A DNA stretch of 64,000 nucleotides from Carnegiea gigantea. Its lineage: Eukaryota > Streptophyta > Magnoliopsida > Caryophyllales > Cactaceae. How positions within the stretch are numbered: position 1 is the stretch's first letter; each line of letters opens with the position of its first letter. Shown in pieces: positions 20,166 to 31,280 of the stretch. Made by a program: the position numbers and the translations under genes. The notes beneath the pieces are model-generated. The model searched no databases, was not told the origin of the DNA, and saw only the letters and a list, made by a program, of their open reading frames with translations. The stretch spans positions 25,001 through 89,000 of the forward strand of contig JAKOGI010000823.1 of assembly GCA_029747015.1 (NCBI GenBank), read 5' to 3'.

Positions 20166-21427
20166 CTACACCTTATTCCTTTCAAACTGATGAAGCTTCT
20201 CTTGCATTGCTGTAGCCCAATCTGAATCTGCAAGAGCTTCATTAACATTTTTAGGCTCAATGTTAGAGAGAAAAGCATAGAAAGCATAGAAATTTTTGAG
20301 CTTGGATCTAGTTTGCACTCCTGTATTAAGGTCAGACACAATTTGATCAAGAGGATGCGAACTTTGGTGCTTCCATGGTCGTGGAGTAAGCAGATCCACA
20401 GACACGCTTTCTACTCTTGCTTGGATACTTGGTGAAATAGGTTCAGGAACTGTTTCGGAGCCTGTTTCTGAGCCTAATCTGAAGCCTATTCCCGAGCCTG
20501 TTCTGGAGTCTATTTCTAGAGAGTTAGGCTGGTTTTGTTCCAAACTGGGTTCAGCAATACTTCCCCTTGTTTGGTTCAGACCTTGCCCATCTTCCAAGGA
20601 AACAGCTCCAGGCCCTGATCCATCCTCGGGATACTTACCTTCTTCATGTGTGAGCAACAAATTTTTCTTAGCAAGGCCCAGTTCGAAATCATCATCCAGT
20701 ACATCAATCCCAACTAGAGTTTTAGTTTCATCAAAAAACACATGGACACTCTCCTCAACACACAAGGTTCGCTTATTGAATACTTTGTAAGCCTTACTGT
20801 GTGAGGAGTACTCAAGAAAGATTGCCTCATCACTCCTTGGATCAAACTTCCCCACGGCATCCTTCCCATTATTATGCACATAATATTTACAGGCAAATAC
20901 TCTCAAATGCATAATACTGGGTTTTCTACCTTCAAAAGTTCATAAGGAGTTTTGTTAAGAATAGGTCTAATCATGCATCTATTAATAATGTAACATGATG
21001 TGCTCAAAGCTTCCGCCCAAAAGTTTCTAGCAAGACCACTAGCAATAAGCATTGTTGTAGTCATGTCTTCTAGAGTTCGATTTTTACGCTCTACCACCCC
21101 GTTCTGCTGAGATGTTCTTGGAGCTGAAAAATTATGATCAACACCATGCTCATTACAATAGTCAATAAAGCTCGAATTTTCAAATTCTGTACCATGATCA
21201 GACCTTAGGCACACCAATGAGTGTCCTACTCTCTTTTTAGTCTTTTTAATGAATGCAAGAAATTTTTCAAAAGTTTCATCTTTAGAAGCGAAAAACAGGG
21301 TCCAAGTGAAACGAGAGTAGTCATCCACTACAACAAGTACATACCTCTTCCCACCTCTACTCATGATCTCATAGGACCACACAAATCGACATGTAACATT
21401 TCGAGAGGTCGGATAGTGCTGACACAA
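20166..21427 (-). pseudogene. pol: SIRE integrase core and integrase-RT linker
   Basis: The core (20903-21427) has VVVDDYSRFTWTLFF, VCLRSDHGTEFENSSF (second Asp) and SQQNGVVERKNRTLEDM (Glu). The first catalytic Asp lies in LHVDLCGPMRS at the end of the upstream frame, across a frameshift near 21370. The next frame (20166-20912) carries HLRVFACKYYVHNNGKDAVG, SDEAIFLEYSSHSKAYKVFN and then a long, variable, Gly/Ser/Glu-rich linker with SGPGAVSLED and EQNQPNSLEIDSRTGSG before reaching RT. Integrase joins the element cDNA to chromosomal DNA. The long linker is typical of this lineage. Confidence 0.9.
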
Positions 21428-22119
21428 TTTTTCAATTTAAAAGAATTTCTGACTTGTTTTCCCCTAGCACAAGCGTCACATACCTTGCCATCATTGTATT
21501 TGATGGAAGGCAAGCCGGCTACTAGGTCTTTAGAAACTAATTTGTTTAAAAGTGAGAGACTTGCATGACCTAATCTCTTATGCCAAAGCATTACATCATC
21601 ATTCAAGGCACTTAAACAAGTCAGATTATTTTGGGGAAGGGAAGAAATACACACTTTATAAACATTTTTGTGTCGTTTCCCCCTCAACACGACATCTCCT
21701 GTGTTCATATTAACAACCAAGCAACGTGTTGGAGAAAACACTACTAGGTTGTCTTTATCACACAGTTGGGACACACTAAGTAAATTATGTTTCAAACCAT
21801 CTACAAGATATACATTGTTAATAGAATGGGAGAGTGACTCACCTATCTTACCTATTTCGATAATTGTCCCGGACTTGCCGTTACCAAATGCCACACTCCC
21901 TCCTTCTGAGGCTATAAGTGAGAGGAAGTTGGATTTCTCACCAGTCACATGCCTTGAATATCCGCTATCAACATACCATAGCTGGCTGTTTCCTGGGTTG
22001 TTCCTTAGGCTGTTTCCTGGGTTGTTCCCTAGGCTGTTTCCTAGGTTGTTTCTTGGGTTGTTTCCTGGGCTGTTTACTGGGTTGTTCGCCGGATTGTTCC
22101 CTCTCACTTTAGCCTGCAA
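21361..22119 (-). pseudogene. pol: SIRE protease and pre-integrase domain, preceded by an Asn-Pro-Gly repeat
   Basis: A 252-residue open frame begins with an unusual low-complexity run of NNPGNS/NNPRNN-type units (about residues 8-46). It then reaches the protease active site LWYVDSGYSRHVTGEKSNF (Tyr in place of the usual Cys after DSG). The second half is the zinc-binding pre-integrase region: VMLWHKRLGHASLSLLNKL and VCDACARGKQVRNSF give the HHCC residues. It ends with the start of the integrase core, LHVDLCGP. The frame is shifted at its end relative to the core. Confidence 0.9.
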
Positions 22120-22125
22120 AACAAA

Positions 22126-23832
22126 TCAGTGGTTAGTTTTGGGAACCCAGATCCACTTGGGTTCCATTCCCTTAGATATGCGAAGCTCATCTTTTCTAAC
22201 CCAAATTTGCTTCACATAAATCAAGTTACTTTCCATGGCATACCTTCTTATAGGACAAGCATACCGATAATGCCCCGTTTTACCACAATGAAAACAAACA
22301 ATATTTTTAGGTAATCCCACATATTTTCTATTAACAGGGTAAACGGTGCGCTTAGTCACAAAGCCTAATCCTCTTTTGCCTCGGTTAAAGTGAGTGTTCA
22401 GCCAATTCAGTGCCTGTGAGGACCTGTTTCAGCGCCTGTTTGCAGCAAGGTCTGATTCTACTTGTTTTAATTTTTCAAGCAATTTACTGTTCTCAATAAG
22501 CAGGGATTCAACCTTCTGTTTCAGTTCAAGAGACTCATTTTCAAGCTTGGTGAAGTCAGTAGCAAAAGCTTCTTCTTTCATACTTAAGGTCTCTTTGGAC
22601 TTATTGAGGTCTTCATGCAAAACAATGTTCTTCATATCAATTTCAATTTTTTCACTTTTAAGGATTTTGTTTTCATGCTCTAATTCTCTAATATCCCTTT
22701 TTAACTCAGAACATGCATCCTTTAACATGCAATTTTCAGAAACACTCATCCATCAAAGTGAATAATAACTCTTCAAGTTTTGCTTTATTTAGACCATGCA
22801 CCTTATCCTTAAGTTGAGCTAAGCTGTCCAGAGGCTTATCATCTGAGTCAGAGTCACTTCTGGCCATAAAAGCTGCAGCAGCATCTTCTTCTTCAGTCCC
22901 TTCCTCGTCTTCGGTAGAATCACCCCAAGCCGCAAGCATTGCCCTTGAGAAATGCCTGGCTGAACTGTTTCCAACCTGTTTTCTGTCCTGTTTCCTGGAC
23001 TGTTCGGGCTCTTGTTCCTCTTTCAGCAAAGGGCAGTTTTTTACAATGTGATCAAGCTTACCACATTTGAAACAACCTGAAAACTATTCTCTATCATTGT
23101 TCCTCGACTTGCTGAAGTTTTTCTTCTTAGCATTTTCCTTGGCCTTCTTGAAAACTTCTTGAATTTTCGGGTGATCATAGCCATTTCTTCATCATCAAGA
23201 TCCGAGCTATCCTCTTCCATGACTTTTAGAGCAATTCCTCGGTCCTTCTTGGTCTCCTCTTTTTGTTGAGAATTCCTCCTAAGCTCATAGGTTTGGAGAT
23301 TGCCAATAAGCTCATCCAAGGTAATCTTTTTCAAGTCCTTGGCTTCTTGAATAGCCGTGACTTTGGCTTCCCAAGAATGAGGTAAAAACCTTAGGATCTT
23401 CCTCACCAACTCTTCAGTGGTGAAGGACTTTCCTAATGACTTTAACTCATTTGTTATATGGGTGAAACGGGTATACATATCCATCACCGTTTCACGATCA
23501 CCCATTTCAAACAATTCGCATTTTCTTACAAGTAGCTCAATGCGTGATTGCTTCACTTGATTTGTGCCTTCATGAGCTACTTGAAGGGCGTCCCATATGT
23601 CCTTGGCTGACTCGCACTCAGAAATGCGAGGGTACTCATCCGGTCCAAGACCAAAATACAAGAGTTTTTTGGCTTTGGCGTTTTTCTCCATCATCTTGAA
23701 GTCTTCGAAATTGAACTTTTCAGGCTTTTTGTGAACTTTGCTTCCATCTTCGATCACTTTTGTGGGAATGAGGGGTCCACTCTTGATAAGCATCCATAAC
23801 TCGTAGTCCTCAACTTGAATGTAGTTTTTCAT
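22126..23832 (-). pseudogene. gag: SIRE gag with two zinc knuckles and coiled coil
   Basis: The first part (23041-23832) is a copia gag of the UBN2 type: DYELWMLIKSGPLIPTKVI, ECESAKDIWDALQVAHEGT, RKCELFEMGDRETVMDMYTR and KVTAIQEAKDLKKITLDELI. A frameshift near 23170 is followed, in another frame, by the first knuckle CFKCGKLDHIVKNC (about 23040-23080) and an acidic stretch (EDEEGTEEEDAAAAF, 22736-23029). The next piece (22429-22749) is a strong heptad-like coiled coil (LENESLELKQKVESLLIENS). The second knuckle, CFHCGKTGHYRYAC, is in 22126-22359. Two knuckles and a coiled coil are expected in large SIRE gags. Three frame changes prevent a single product. Confidence 0.88.
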
Positions 23833-23957
23833 TCTATTCTTTCACCAACTACAATGTTGACCATTAAAGTATGGTGGTCGAGTTATGGATTGCCCCTCAA
23901 GCATGCCATGTGGTGTACTCATGTTTTGGATCTCTCAAATCTTTCTAATGAGAACCT

Positions 23958-23969
23958 GCTCTGATACCA
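23958..23969 (-). promoter_or_regulatory. Primer-binding site of the SIRE element (tRNA-iMet)
   Basis: Minus strand TGGTATCAGAGC two bases inside the 5' LTR. Confidence 0.93.
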
Positions 23970-23971
23970 CT

Positions 23972-25072
23972 TGATAGAAATGAGAGTACACAAACACAAG
24001 AGGGGGGGTGAATTGTGTTGCCAAATTTTTGTAGTTTTCTGGAAGTAGGCTTAGGTTCTGTTCGGACAGACTGTTTATAACACGCCCAAAAAACGGAAAT
24101 GCAGCGGAAATGAGTAGAAGAGAAGGTGAACACAGGATTTTTACGTGGAAACACCTCTAGCCCAACTGAGATGAAAAACCACGACCTATCTCTGTAGGAT
24201 TTTCATACCACTTCACTATTCGGGCTAAATACGTTACAATGTAACCCTCACCGTTACAGCTTGTAACTCACATGTAACCGTCTTCCCTAAGACCGATTAC
24301 CTCACGTTCAAAAGTCCCCTTGACTTGGACACACTCAACTCACTTTTGAAAAAGAGAGATAAAAATTCCCACTAACTACTTAAGATACACGGTTATTTTC
24401 AGTTGTAAAAACTCAGTAAATCATCCCATGATTTTCTCCACAAATTCAGCCATTTTCTAAAAATAGAGATTTTGTTACTTGGAGAATAAAGCACCCTAGA
24501 AATAGACTTGCAATTCTCCCCAAGTTTCTCATAGCCAAAAATAGTCTCTTTAGACTAAATAATCAGCAGAAAATCTTGCTCAAAAATCTCAGAGACGTTA
24601 GCCAAAAATCAGAGAAGAATTCGTGAAAAATGTTTTTGCAGTTTGACTTGAGAACATCCTGAACACCTTGTTCCCGAAAATGTTCTGAGATAGTGTTCTG
24701 AAATATTTTCAAAAAGCAAAACCATTTCAAGTAAGTGTTAAATCAAGACTTTCTAATTGACATATTAACAAGAATCTAAGAAAATAAACCTATAACAAAC
24801 CAAGACTCTTGTTGAATCAACCGAACATCTTATAGAAAAACAACTTGCTGCTCCAAACACCTTACAGAACTGATTCCCAGGCTGTTCTGGATTTCTGAAT
24901 CAACTGATCTTGAGAACCTGTTCTTAAGACCTGTTCTTAAGTATAGTTAACCAAGCAATTTCAAAGTATTTCAAACAACATTTGGGATCTGTTTGAACAA
25001 CACACTCAAGCATATATTACATTTGTATTTGTTATCATCAAAACCTTATATTACATGAGAATAGGGTCAACA
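23972..25072 (-). repeat. 5' LTR of the SIRE element (internally deleted)
   Basis: 1,101 bp. Collinear with 14280-15652 except for a deletion of about 270 bp at about 24361, and followed by the second GGGTT target duplication. Confidence 0.92.
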
Positions 25073-25077
25073 GGGTT

Positions 25078-25530
25078 GTATAGAGGATGGTGTAGTGGAC
25101 TTCTCTATAAAATTTTCTGAATCTGGTGCTGCAGCAAATATATATTTTCTTGCTGGAACAGGCAATCTACTGGATGTTTTTGGAGTGCTACACTTTTGTA
25201 CTCTCCTTCCTTGTTCTCCATGCACTCCAAGCTTTGAGGTCCACCTGTGGTACTGGTGGCTCAACTGCAGCTTCATTTTGCTGTCCTCGCATTATGTCCA
25301 AAGCTGTGCTTTTTTTGGGGGCAAGGATCATAGGGAAGCTCATAGTCCGGTTTATGTGGGAGATTTTAAAATTCAAAATCAGAATTAAGCTCACCATTTT
25401 TCTTATTGTGCAGGCCACCAAATCTAGAAACACCATTATTTACTAGTTTCTGTGCTCCCACAACTTTTCCAACAGGTGCTTGGCCGTGGCTTGACACTGC
25501 TCAAGCCTGTGGCTGGTTGCAGCCTGGTAC
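25078..25530 (-). pseudogene. Exon-like fragments right of the SIRE insertion, unidentified host protein
   Basis: On the minus strand two frames look protein-like: ALDIMRGQQNEAAVEPPVPQ then VDLKAWSAWRTRKEST (25188-25330), and QKCSTPKTSSRLPVPARKYI then FAAAPDSENFIEKSTTPSSI (25078-25200). A further piece, GQAPVGKVVGAQKLVNNG (about 25415-25490), ends at a donor-like AATGGTGAGC. Same-strand exon-like sequence lies across the SIRE at 14113-14240. The composition is unlike the repeats around it. I do not recognise the family, and the frame breaks suggest a pseudogene. Confidence 0.35.
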
Positions 25531-27577
25531 TCTCCGTATTACTTGACTAATTCAACATTGCTCGTCATTGTGCTTCAGATTATCCAGCACCGCGAAGTTC
25601 AGATCTAGCAGGGAAGGGGCTCTACATTTTGGTGGCAACCCAGCGAAGGTTTTTGGATTTTTTTTGGGGGGGGGGTTGGGAGGATGAGTCAGTCTAAGAG
25701 CAAACAAAGTTGTTGAGATTGTAGATTTAAAATTACATGATCGATCCCTTTCTTTCATCGTATATGGGGTTACTTGATAGTAGGATATAGTATTCATAGA
25801 TTCTGCTGTCTTTAGAAGCCTATTAGATACGAAGTATTGCGAGGGTTCTTAGGATTTTGGATGGATCTCAGTGGCTATAATTATAGTGAAATTGAGCTTT
25901 CTTATCCCATTAGAAGTAGGATTTTGTTCCTTTCTTACTCCCACAGCTATCGATGGATGATTTTCCATTTTCCTTTTTTTTTTTTTGGGGGGGGGGGGGT
26001 TGTGGATTCATCCATAGGGGGATAAGGGCTCAACTTACATCCGTGTTCGTAATATTCTATTTGGTAATGGCCAAGGAGAGGACTTTAGAAGTAAGGATCC
26101 TATGGAGCTTGCTCGCAAGCCATTGAAAGGCACCTTAGTCTGTCTGCAGTGAGGAAGCCTTCTTCTTAACTTGTAAAACATATTGTCTCTTGCTAATTGA
26201 GGTGAGATGGGTGTAGTTGTGTTCAGGTCGATCATCTTATGTGACTTCAGTGTTGACGTATGACATACTCTTAATGTAGGTCACTTTCAAGTTTATGACT
26301 TGCCCTATACTTCCTTTGTAGAGCTCCTATTGTTCAACTAGAGAGTGGGTCATGCTGGATGCATTAGCTTTATGATTCTCATTAAGCTTAGTTTCCTTAT
26401 AGCAAAGAGTGTGGTGTTCTATTTTTATTACTCCCTAGTCGTGGATCTAATATGATCTTTAATCGTCGGGTGTTACCTTGGACTAGACTCTTGTCGTGAG
26501 TCTTTGAAGGTTACGTTAAACAAGGAACTTGGCTTTAGGCCATATAGTTTATTATTTGTCACACTGAAGAGAATACTGTGATTGTATGGTGCTATTATGT
26601 GATTCTATCCAAGTCATTCAAGGTGCGTAGCTTGAAGGTGGGCTCTTGAGCTTGCATTTGGTTTTGTGCTATTATGTCATCATGCCAAGCTCATGGGTGC
26701 ATTGGAATTCGGGGGGGGGGGGGGGGGCGGCGCAGAGGTGGAGTAGTCCATTCTGCCTCTCTCGGTGATTACCTTTTATTATTACTTGGTGGATTTGATG
26801 AGATGGGTATCAGAAGATTCATTTCTTTTGATTTGATTTGGATTTTTTGGTTTATCATGAATGAATGGAATTTTGCTGGTTCGAAATCATTGGTGTTCAA
26901 GGTTAATGTATTCGAGGTTAGCCTAGTATGTTGGATTGTTTGTGATTTTCAAGTTATGGTGATTTTGAGGTGAATTTGCAGTTACATGCCCAATTTCAGA
27001 AAGAATTAATTTGTGAAAGGCTCTGCGAGAAAAAATGAGACTGCCTTCAGTGTTCGCTACGTGTGGGCTTTTTTTTTTTTTTTTTTTCCGGGGGTAAGTA
27101 CGTGTGGTATGTAATTTGTGCATAGACCTTGTGCTTTCTGCAACTTTTTCAGTGACAAAAGCAACCAATTTTCCAGGTGTCGTGAATTAGCCTCTTCTCC
27201 ATGTGCAGGGTGCATGTTGCTCTGCTTCAATTGATTGATTGTTTGTTCTACTGTTTGATTTGTGCGCTGAACCTCAGTGCCTTGCTAAATATCCTCCACA
27301 TTCCAATTTTGAGGAATTGGTTACAGAATCCATTCTCTCTCTCTCTCTCTCTCTCTCTCTGGGTGATCATTGATAATCCTCAATTGAGGGCAAATAGTAC
27401 AAGAAAATGATACATTTATATAGCCTAATTTATCAAACTATACAGTCAACCTCCTCTGAGCTACCTTGAGTTAAATAACTTTTCAACCTCAAATATGTAT
27501 GGTAAGTGTAGTGAGTTTATGAAAGTACATAGCCAGTCTAGTAGTTGTGCTTTTTAAAGACATTTCACATTTTTTTG
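25531..27577. other. Non-coding interval with homopolymer G/T tracts
   Basis: No gene recognised. Notable are T8G10 (25658-25675), T13G13 (25974-25999), G17 (26711-26727), a long T run (27069-27087) and a TC microsatellite (27334-27360). Confidence 0.5.
27334..27360. repeat. (TC)n microsatellite
   Basis: About 13 uninterrupted TC units. Confidence 0.95.
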
Positions 27578-27931
27578 AACAGATAAATATGACAGATACC
27601 TTGACATATTTGCATATGGAACCATTCTTCTTGGTTTGATATCCAAACGAGTTTATGACCGGGACTCAGACAAGCGTGAGGAGACCAATGATCCAGGAAT
27701 ATACAAATGGGCGTAGAAGGAGTATCGACCACGTCACATGGATTCCTTTTTTCATCAACCTCAGATTTCACTGGTACATCAAAGTTTGAAGGCTTATCCG
27801 ACATTTGATTTTGCCGATGGACTTAAAGTTACAAGCATAGCCATGCGTTGTGTGGGCCTGGGTTGCCAACGCCCAAGAATGAAGGGAGTTGTGAAATGTT
27901 TGCTGAAACTCCATATCGTAAACCAATATTA
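27578..27931 (+). pseudogene. Receptor-like kinase C-lobe exon (pseudogene)
   Basis: After an acceptor-like ttttgaacag the frame reads YLDIFAYGTILLGLISKRVY, which matches the alpha-F region of plant receptor-like kinases (DVFAFGVILLELITGKR). It continues through one stop (after GIYKWA) to HQPQISLVHQSLKAYP and ends ITSIAMRCV-like (TSIAMRCVGLGCQRPRMKG), then VVKCLLKLHIVNQY and a stop at 27931. That end corresponds to the alpha-I region with the conserved RPxM motif. It is the last exon of a kinase-like gene. The N-lobe is not adjacent, but related fragments with altered HRD and DFG motifs are at 4060 and 33460, so they may all derive from one pseudokinase family. At least one stop makes it a pseudogene. 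Confidence 0.7.
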
Positions 27932-28556
27932 GGATTATTTGGAGCGTGATAGGATGCTTAGTTTTATTGATGTAGAATTTCCTAGTTACATATAGCGCTT
28001 TTAGATATTTATTCCCCCCCCCCCCCCCAAAAAAAAAAGAGCAACATGTCTCTTGGGGGGGTTCCTTTCAAGTATAACCCATGCATATGTAAACCGGTGG
28101 TTTTCATATTATGACGGGTCTTGAATTCTTCTATTTATGTTTAGTCTTTTTTGTTATTAAAAGATGAAGTAATCTTTTTTTTGGGTGACGAGACGTGTAA
28201 TACAACTTTCTCATAAATACTCGGATTTTTAACCTCTGTTACACAAAAAATTCTTGTAACTTGTATTACGCCGCAGCTGATTGAATTTGAAAGGCCTATG
28301 CAGCTATACTGGTCCCGACTGTCATCTGCGTCTTTCAGGTGAATCTGTCACACCCACACCTCTCTGTCTATGCTTCGCTAGTTACCTCCGATTTGGTTGA
28401 TGCTTTTACGCTTGGCTTTTGGATTTTAAATTTGTAATTTCCTTCAGTGGGCCAGAAGTTGATCCAAAACAAGCTGAATCAACTGAATTATTTAGTTTCA
28501 TTATTTAAGCTTTCCTTACACTGCAATAATTAACAGTCTCTCCTATGATCATATGA
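27932..28556. other. Spacer with C15A10 tract
   Basis: Short non-coding spacer between kinase and F-box pseudogenes. It contains about 15 C followed by 10 A (28014-28038). Nothing else recognised. Confidence 0.5.
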
Positions 28557-29102
28557 TTGGCGTACTTTGTCTCTTTAAAGTATCTTGTGTCAATTCACCG
28601 ATCAAAAATCCGTTCTTTATTGCCAGATGACTTACTTGTACACATAATCTCCTTTCTCCCACGTAGATATACTTTGCAAACATTTTGTCAAAGAGATGCT
28701 AGTGTTCGTGATGTTGTGCTGGCAACTCCCTTGAGTTTGATGATGAGAGTATCTGTTATCGAAAATTGGTTTTCGCCAACTTCGTGGATAGAGCATCGAA
28801 CTTCGTGGATAGAGTATTAAGCCTGTGCAATGCACATTCCTTAAGAAATTTACTCCCTTGTATCTGATTGGTTAGGGTACTGACATTACTTTCTCAAATT
28901 TGATTGCTTTTTGCATCTCGAAAAATTTTCTATATCAGTTCACATATCAAAGTCCAAGCTTTATCTCTTTTTTTTTTTTTTTTTTCCCACATTGTGTTTT
29001 GCACTTCAGATATTTGAGCAAAGTATGGGCTCAGTAAGTCTAAAGGTTGAGGTGGTTGAAACCCAAAAACAATCCACACTGATCGACATATTTACCTTAT
29101 AA
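28557..29102 (+). pseudogene. F-box protein pseudogene, N-terminal unit
   Basis: An F-box is readable at 28605-28700: IRSLLPDDLLVHIISFLPRR followed by YTLQTFCQRDA. In F-box proteins this about 40-residue motif binds the SKP1 subunit of SCF ubiquitin ligases. About 20 residues later the family pattern continues only in a different frame (LEFDDESICYRKLVFANFVD, about 28733-28790), so there is a frameshift near 28710. A separate piece, CFALQIFEQ...VETQKQSTLIDIFTL (28996-29102), corresponds to sequence that lies upstream of the F-box in the inverted relative at 58690-58877, so two units appear rearranged here. It is not functional. Confidence 0.75.
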
Positions 29103-29607
29103 GCATATATCTTGCTTTTATGTATAAACACCCGACGTCTCCATTTTGCCCTATCGTACCTGTGTCAGACAAGACACTCCGTGGATAGAACATGAGATAC
29201 TTGTCAAATCCTTATCTAAACTCTAAAGCCTCAGGTGAAATAAATTAGGAACATATGGTTTTTTTCCGTCTGCTTTTTATTATTTTTTTAATGGATCTTT
29301 AATGTTTAATGGTATGATAAGTGAATCACCTTATAATTTTTGAAATATTCTTGAAAAATTAGTTTGAAATTGCAAGTTTCACATGTAAAAAGATGAGTAT
29401 TCATATCTGTCTCCAAATTTTGGACAGGGTCCTCATGTTCTGAAGTCATAGCTTTTACGAGTTAGATACTTGGATCCATACACATGTCCGACACACCATA
29501 CCGAGTCCATGCAACATTATAATCTCCTTTGTCTACCTAAATGTGCTGTCTTCATTAGCATTTTATCACAAAAATGGAAGCTTTTGTAGTGTTGTGCTGG
29601 TAACTCC

Positions 29608-31280
29608 ATGGAGGTTGATGATGAGGGTCTCCCTTATAACAAATCAGTTTTACTCAGCTTTGTGGATAGATTACTGAGGGTGTGCAAAGTGCGACTGGTT
29701 GAGAAATTTAGTCTCAGATGTGATGTTTCTTTCATCCAAGGTTATTGGGAATGCCATGAGTCATGGGTTGAACATGTAATTAAACGACGAAAAGCTAAAG
29801 AGGTTGAAATCTATTTGGCTAAATATAGGGGTGGTGCAGAAGTCTTGTGTGCCCAAGTCTTCAATAGTGAAGCATTGCAAGTATTGAAGTTGATATCTTT
29901 AAACCAATGTGTATTGGTGGATCCTGATGATGCCAACATGTCTCTACCTATTCTAAAGATGTTACACATTTGGGTTTCTCCGCTGCATTGGTATCCACAG
30001 TTATTCATTAACTTCAGTTTAAATACTCCGCGATTTGGAGAGGCTTTCCTGGGGTTTGTTATGCCCTGCACTGCTGTATATTGTTATGGTTTCAAGTATT
30101 GTCTCTGGGCACCAAATCTGAAGAGGCTGTGGTTGAGCTCGCAGATATGGGAAATTTCAGCAGATGGCTTTGTTATTGATGCACCGGTTCTTGAGCAATT
30201 CTCCATTGATGATAGTTGCTTCCAAAATCATATTTTAGAAGGGATGTCATGCCTTGCCATTGCAAAGGTGAATGTCGGAGTTCCTTGTTGTCAAATGATA
30301 GCGCATGTGCCCAGTTATTTTGATCGTGCGGATGAGCTTCTCCAAGGACTCGCCAGCGTTAAGTTCCTATATGAGTGGCTACACAATGGATGTAAGTTTT
30401 GTTCATTATTTCCTTTCCTATTTGTTCTTTTTTTTTTTTTTGGCCCTGCCCTTCCCAGTATTTGTCGTTGATGTGTGGAAGGATTTATGTACAAAATTTG
30501 TGTCAGCTCATTCTACGAGTACACTGTTGATGAAGCTTGCTGTTGAGCATGCACCAGAGAGCATTTGGAATTTGTTCCACAGACTTGATAGAGCTTCTGC
30601 TAATTTGGAAGCTTGACGGCATCAGTCATTGCAAACAAGCACCATCTTTTACCAATAAATTTTTGTTTTGCCTTTGTTAAGGATGGGCATATTAATATAT
30701 AATCATCTCTTTGTTTGTGCGTACTTAGCATTGCTGATCATCATAATCTGCAGAAGTTTTCCAATCTCTATCGTTTGCAAATGTGTTCTGAACTATTTGT
30801 ATTGGGATGCCCTACCAACATTAATGCAGAACGCACCAATTCGAAAGTGCGAGTCTTGAAAAGGTGATTGACCTCTGCCTTGAGATTTGCGCAACTCTAG
30901 GCGGAAAGACGAAAAGGCATTGTTGGCTATTTGACTGTTGAGATTCTTGTTTCTGGCTCTCCAGGATCTTAATCATTGTTATGCTAAACTCAATAAAGAT
31001 TCTAGTTGGCATCAGCCCCAAGAAGTCCTTGGATGTCTGTCTAAAAGGCTCTATGAAATGAAATTTGGGATTGCGAAGCTACGCAACTGGAACTCAATCT
31101 AATTAGTTACCTGCGAAGGAATGGGAATACACTTATGGTTATCTTCGTCATAGTTCAGAGGAACAATTGAGGATCTGCGAGAAGATAATAATGATATTGA
31201 AGGAGCAGTGACACGCTAGATTCAGAGTTCTGCACTTCGTGCAAGCATAGAGGGAGCAACCCTTCTACGGTTCTGCCTTT
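29608..31280 (+). pseudogene. F-box/FBD-type protein pseudogene, LRR and FBD region
   Basis: A 287-residue open frame (29608-30471) matches the middle of plant F-box/LRR (FBD) proteins. It starts MEVDDEGLPYNKSVLLSFVD, then shows VEHVIKRRKAKEVEIYLAKY, SEALQVLKLISLNQCVLVDP, LPILKMLHIWVSP and PNLKRLWLSSQ, then DAPVLEQFSIDDSCF. It reaches a donor-like site (GATGTAAGT near 30390) and a polypyrimidine-acceptor (ccttcccag near 30457). Further on, stops appear, but an FBD-tail-like stretch SSEEQLRICEKIMMILKEQ is readable at about 31155-31215. The F-box itself is missing directly upstream; the nearest is at 28.6 kb. The long frame is well kept, so decay is recent or some product is still made. Proteins of this type select substrates for ubiquitination. 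Confidence 0.75.

Larger units (their letters stand above)
14280..25072 (-). mobile_element. Full-length SIRE/Maximus-type Ty1/copia retrotransposon
   Basis: A 10.8-kb element transcribed leftwards has LTRs at 14280-15652 and 23972-25072, an initiator tRNA-Met primer site (23958-23969), a polypurine tract (15653-15666) preceded by the TCATCATCAAAAAGG block typical of SIRE elements, and target duplication GGGTT. The order gag, protease, integrase, RT, RNase H, then an extra ORF before the 3' LTR, together with the large size, places it in the SIRE/Maximus lineage. Gag is large with two CCHC knuckles and a coiled coil. All coding parts carry some stops or shifts. The two LTRs are about 94-95% identical where they align, but the 5' LTR lacks an internal block of about 270 bp. 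Confidence 0.94.

Noticed and set aside
21668..22219. 183-codon + strand frame with Leu-Phe-Pro-Gly repeats
   Set aside because: Antisense shadow of the SIRE protease and its Asn-Pro-Gly repeat; the minus frame has the family motifs.
26674..26973. 99-codon frame with a Gly/Arg-rich start
   Set aside because: Created by the G17 homopolymer; no motif and no codon pattern.
30305..30616. 103-codon + strand frame after the F-box LRR frame
   Set aside because: It starts in a shadow frame of the LRR region and crosses an intron-like polypyrimidine stretch; only its end (30471-30616) could be coding and I cannot assign it.
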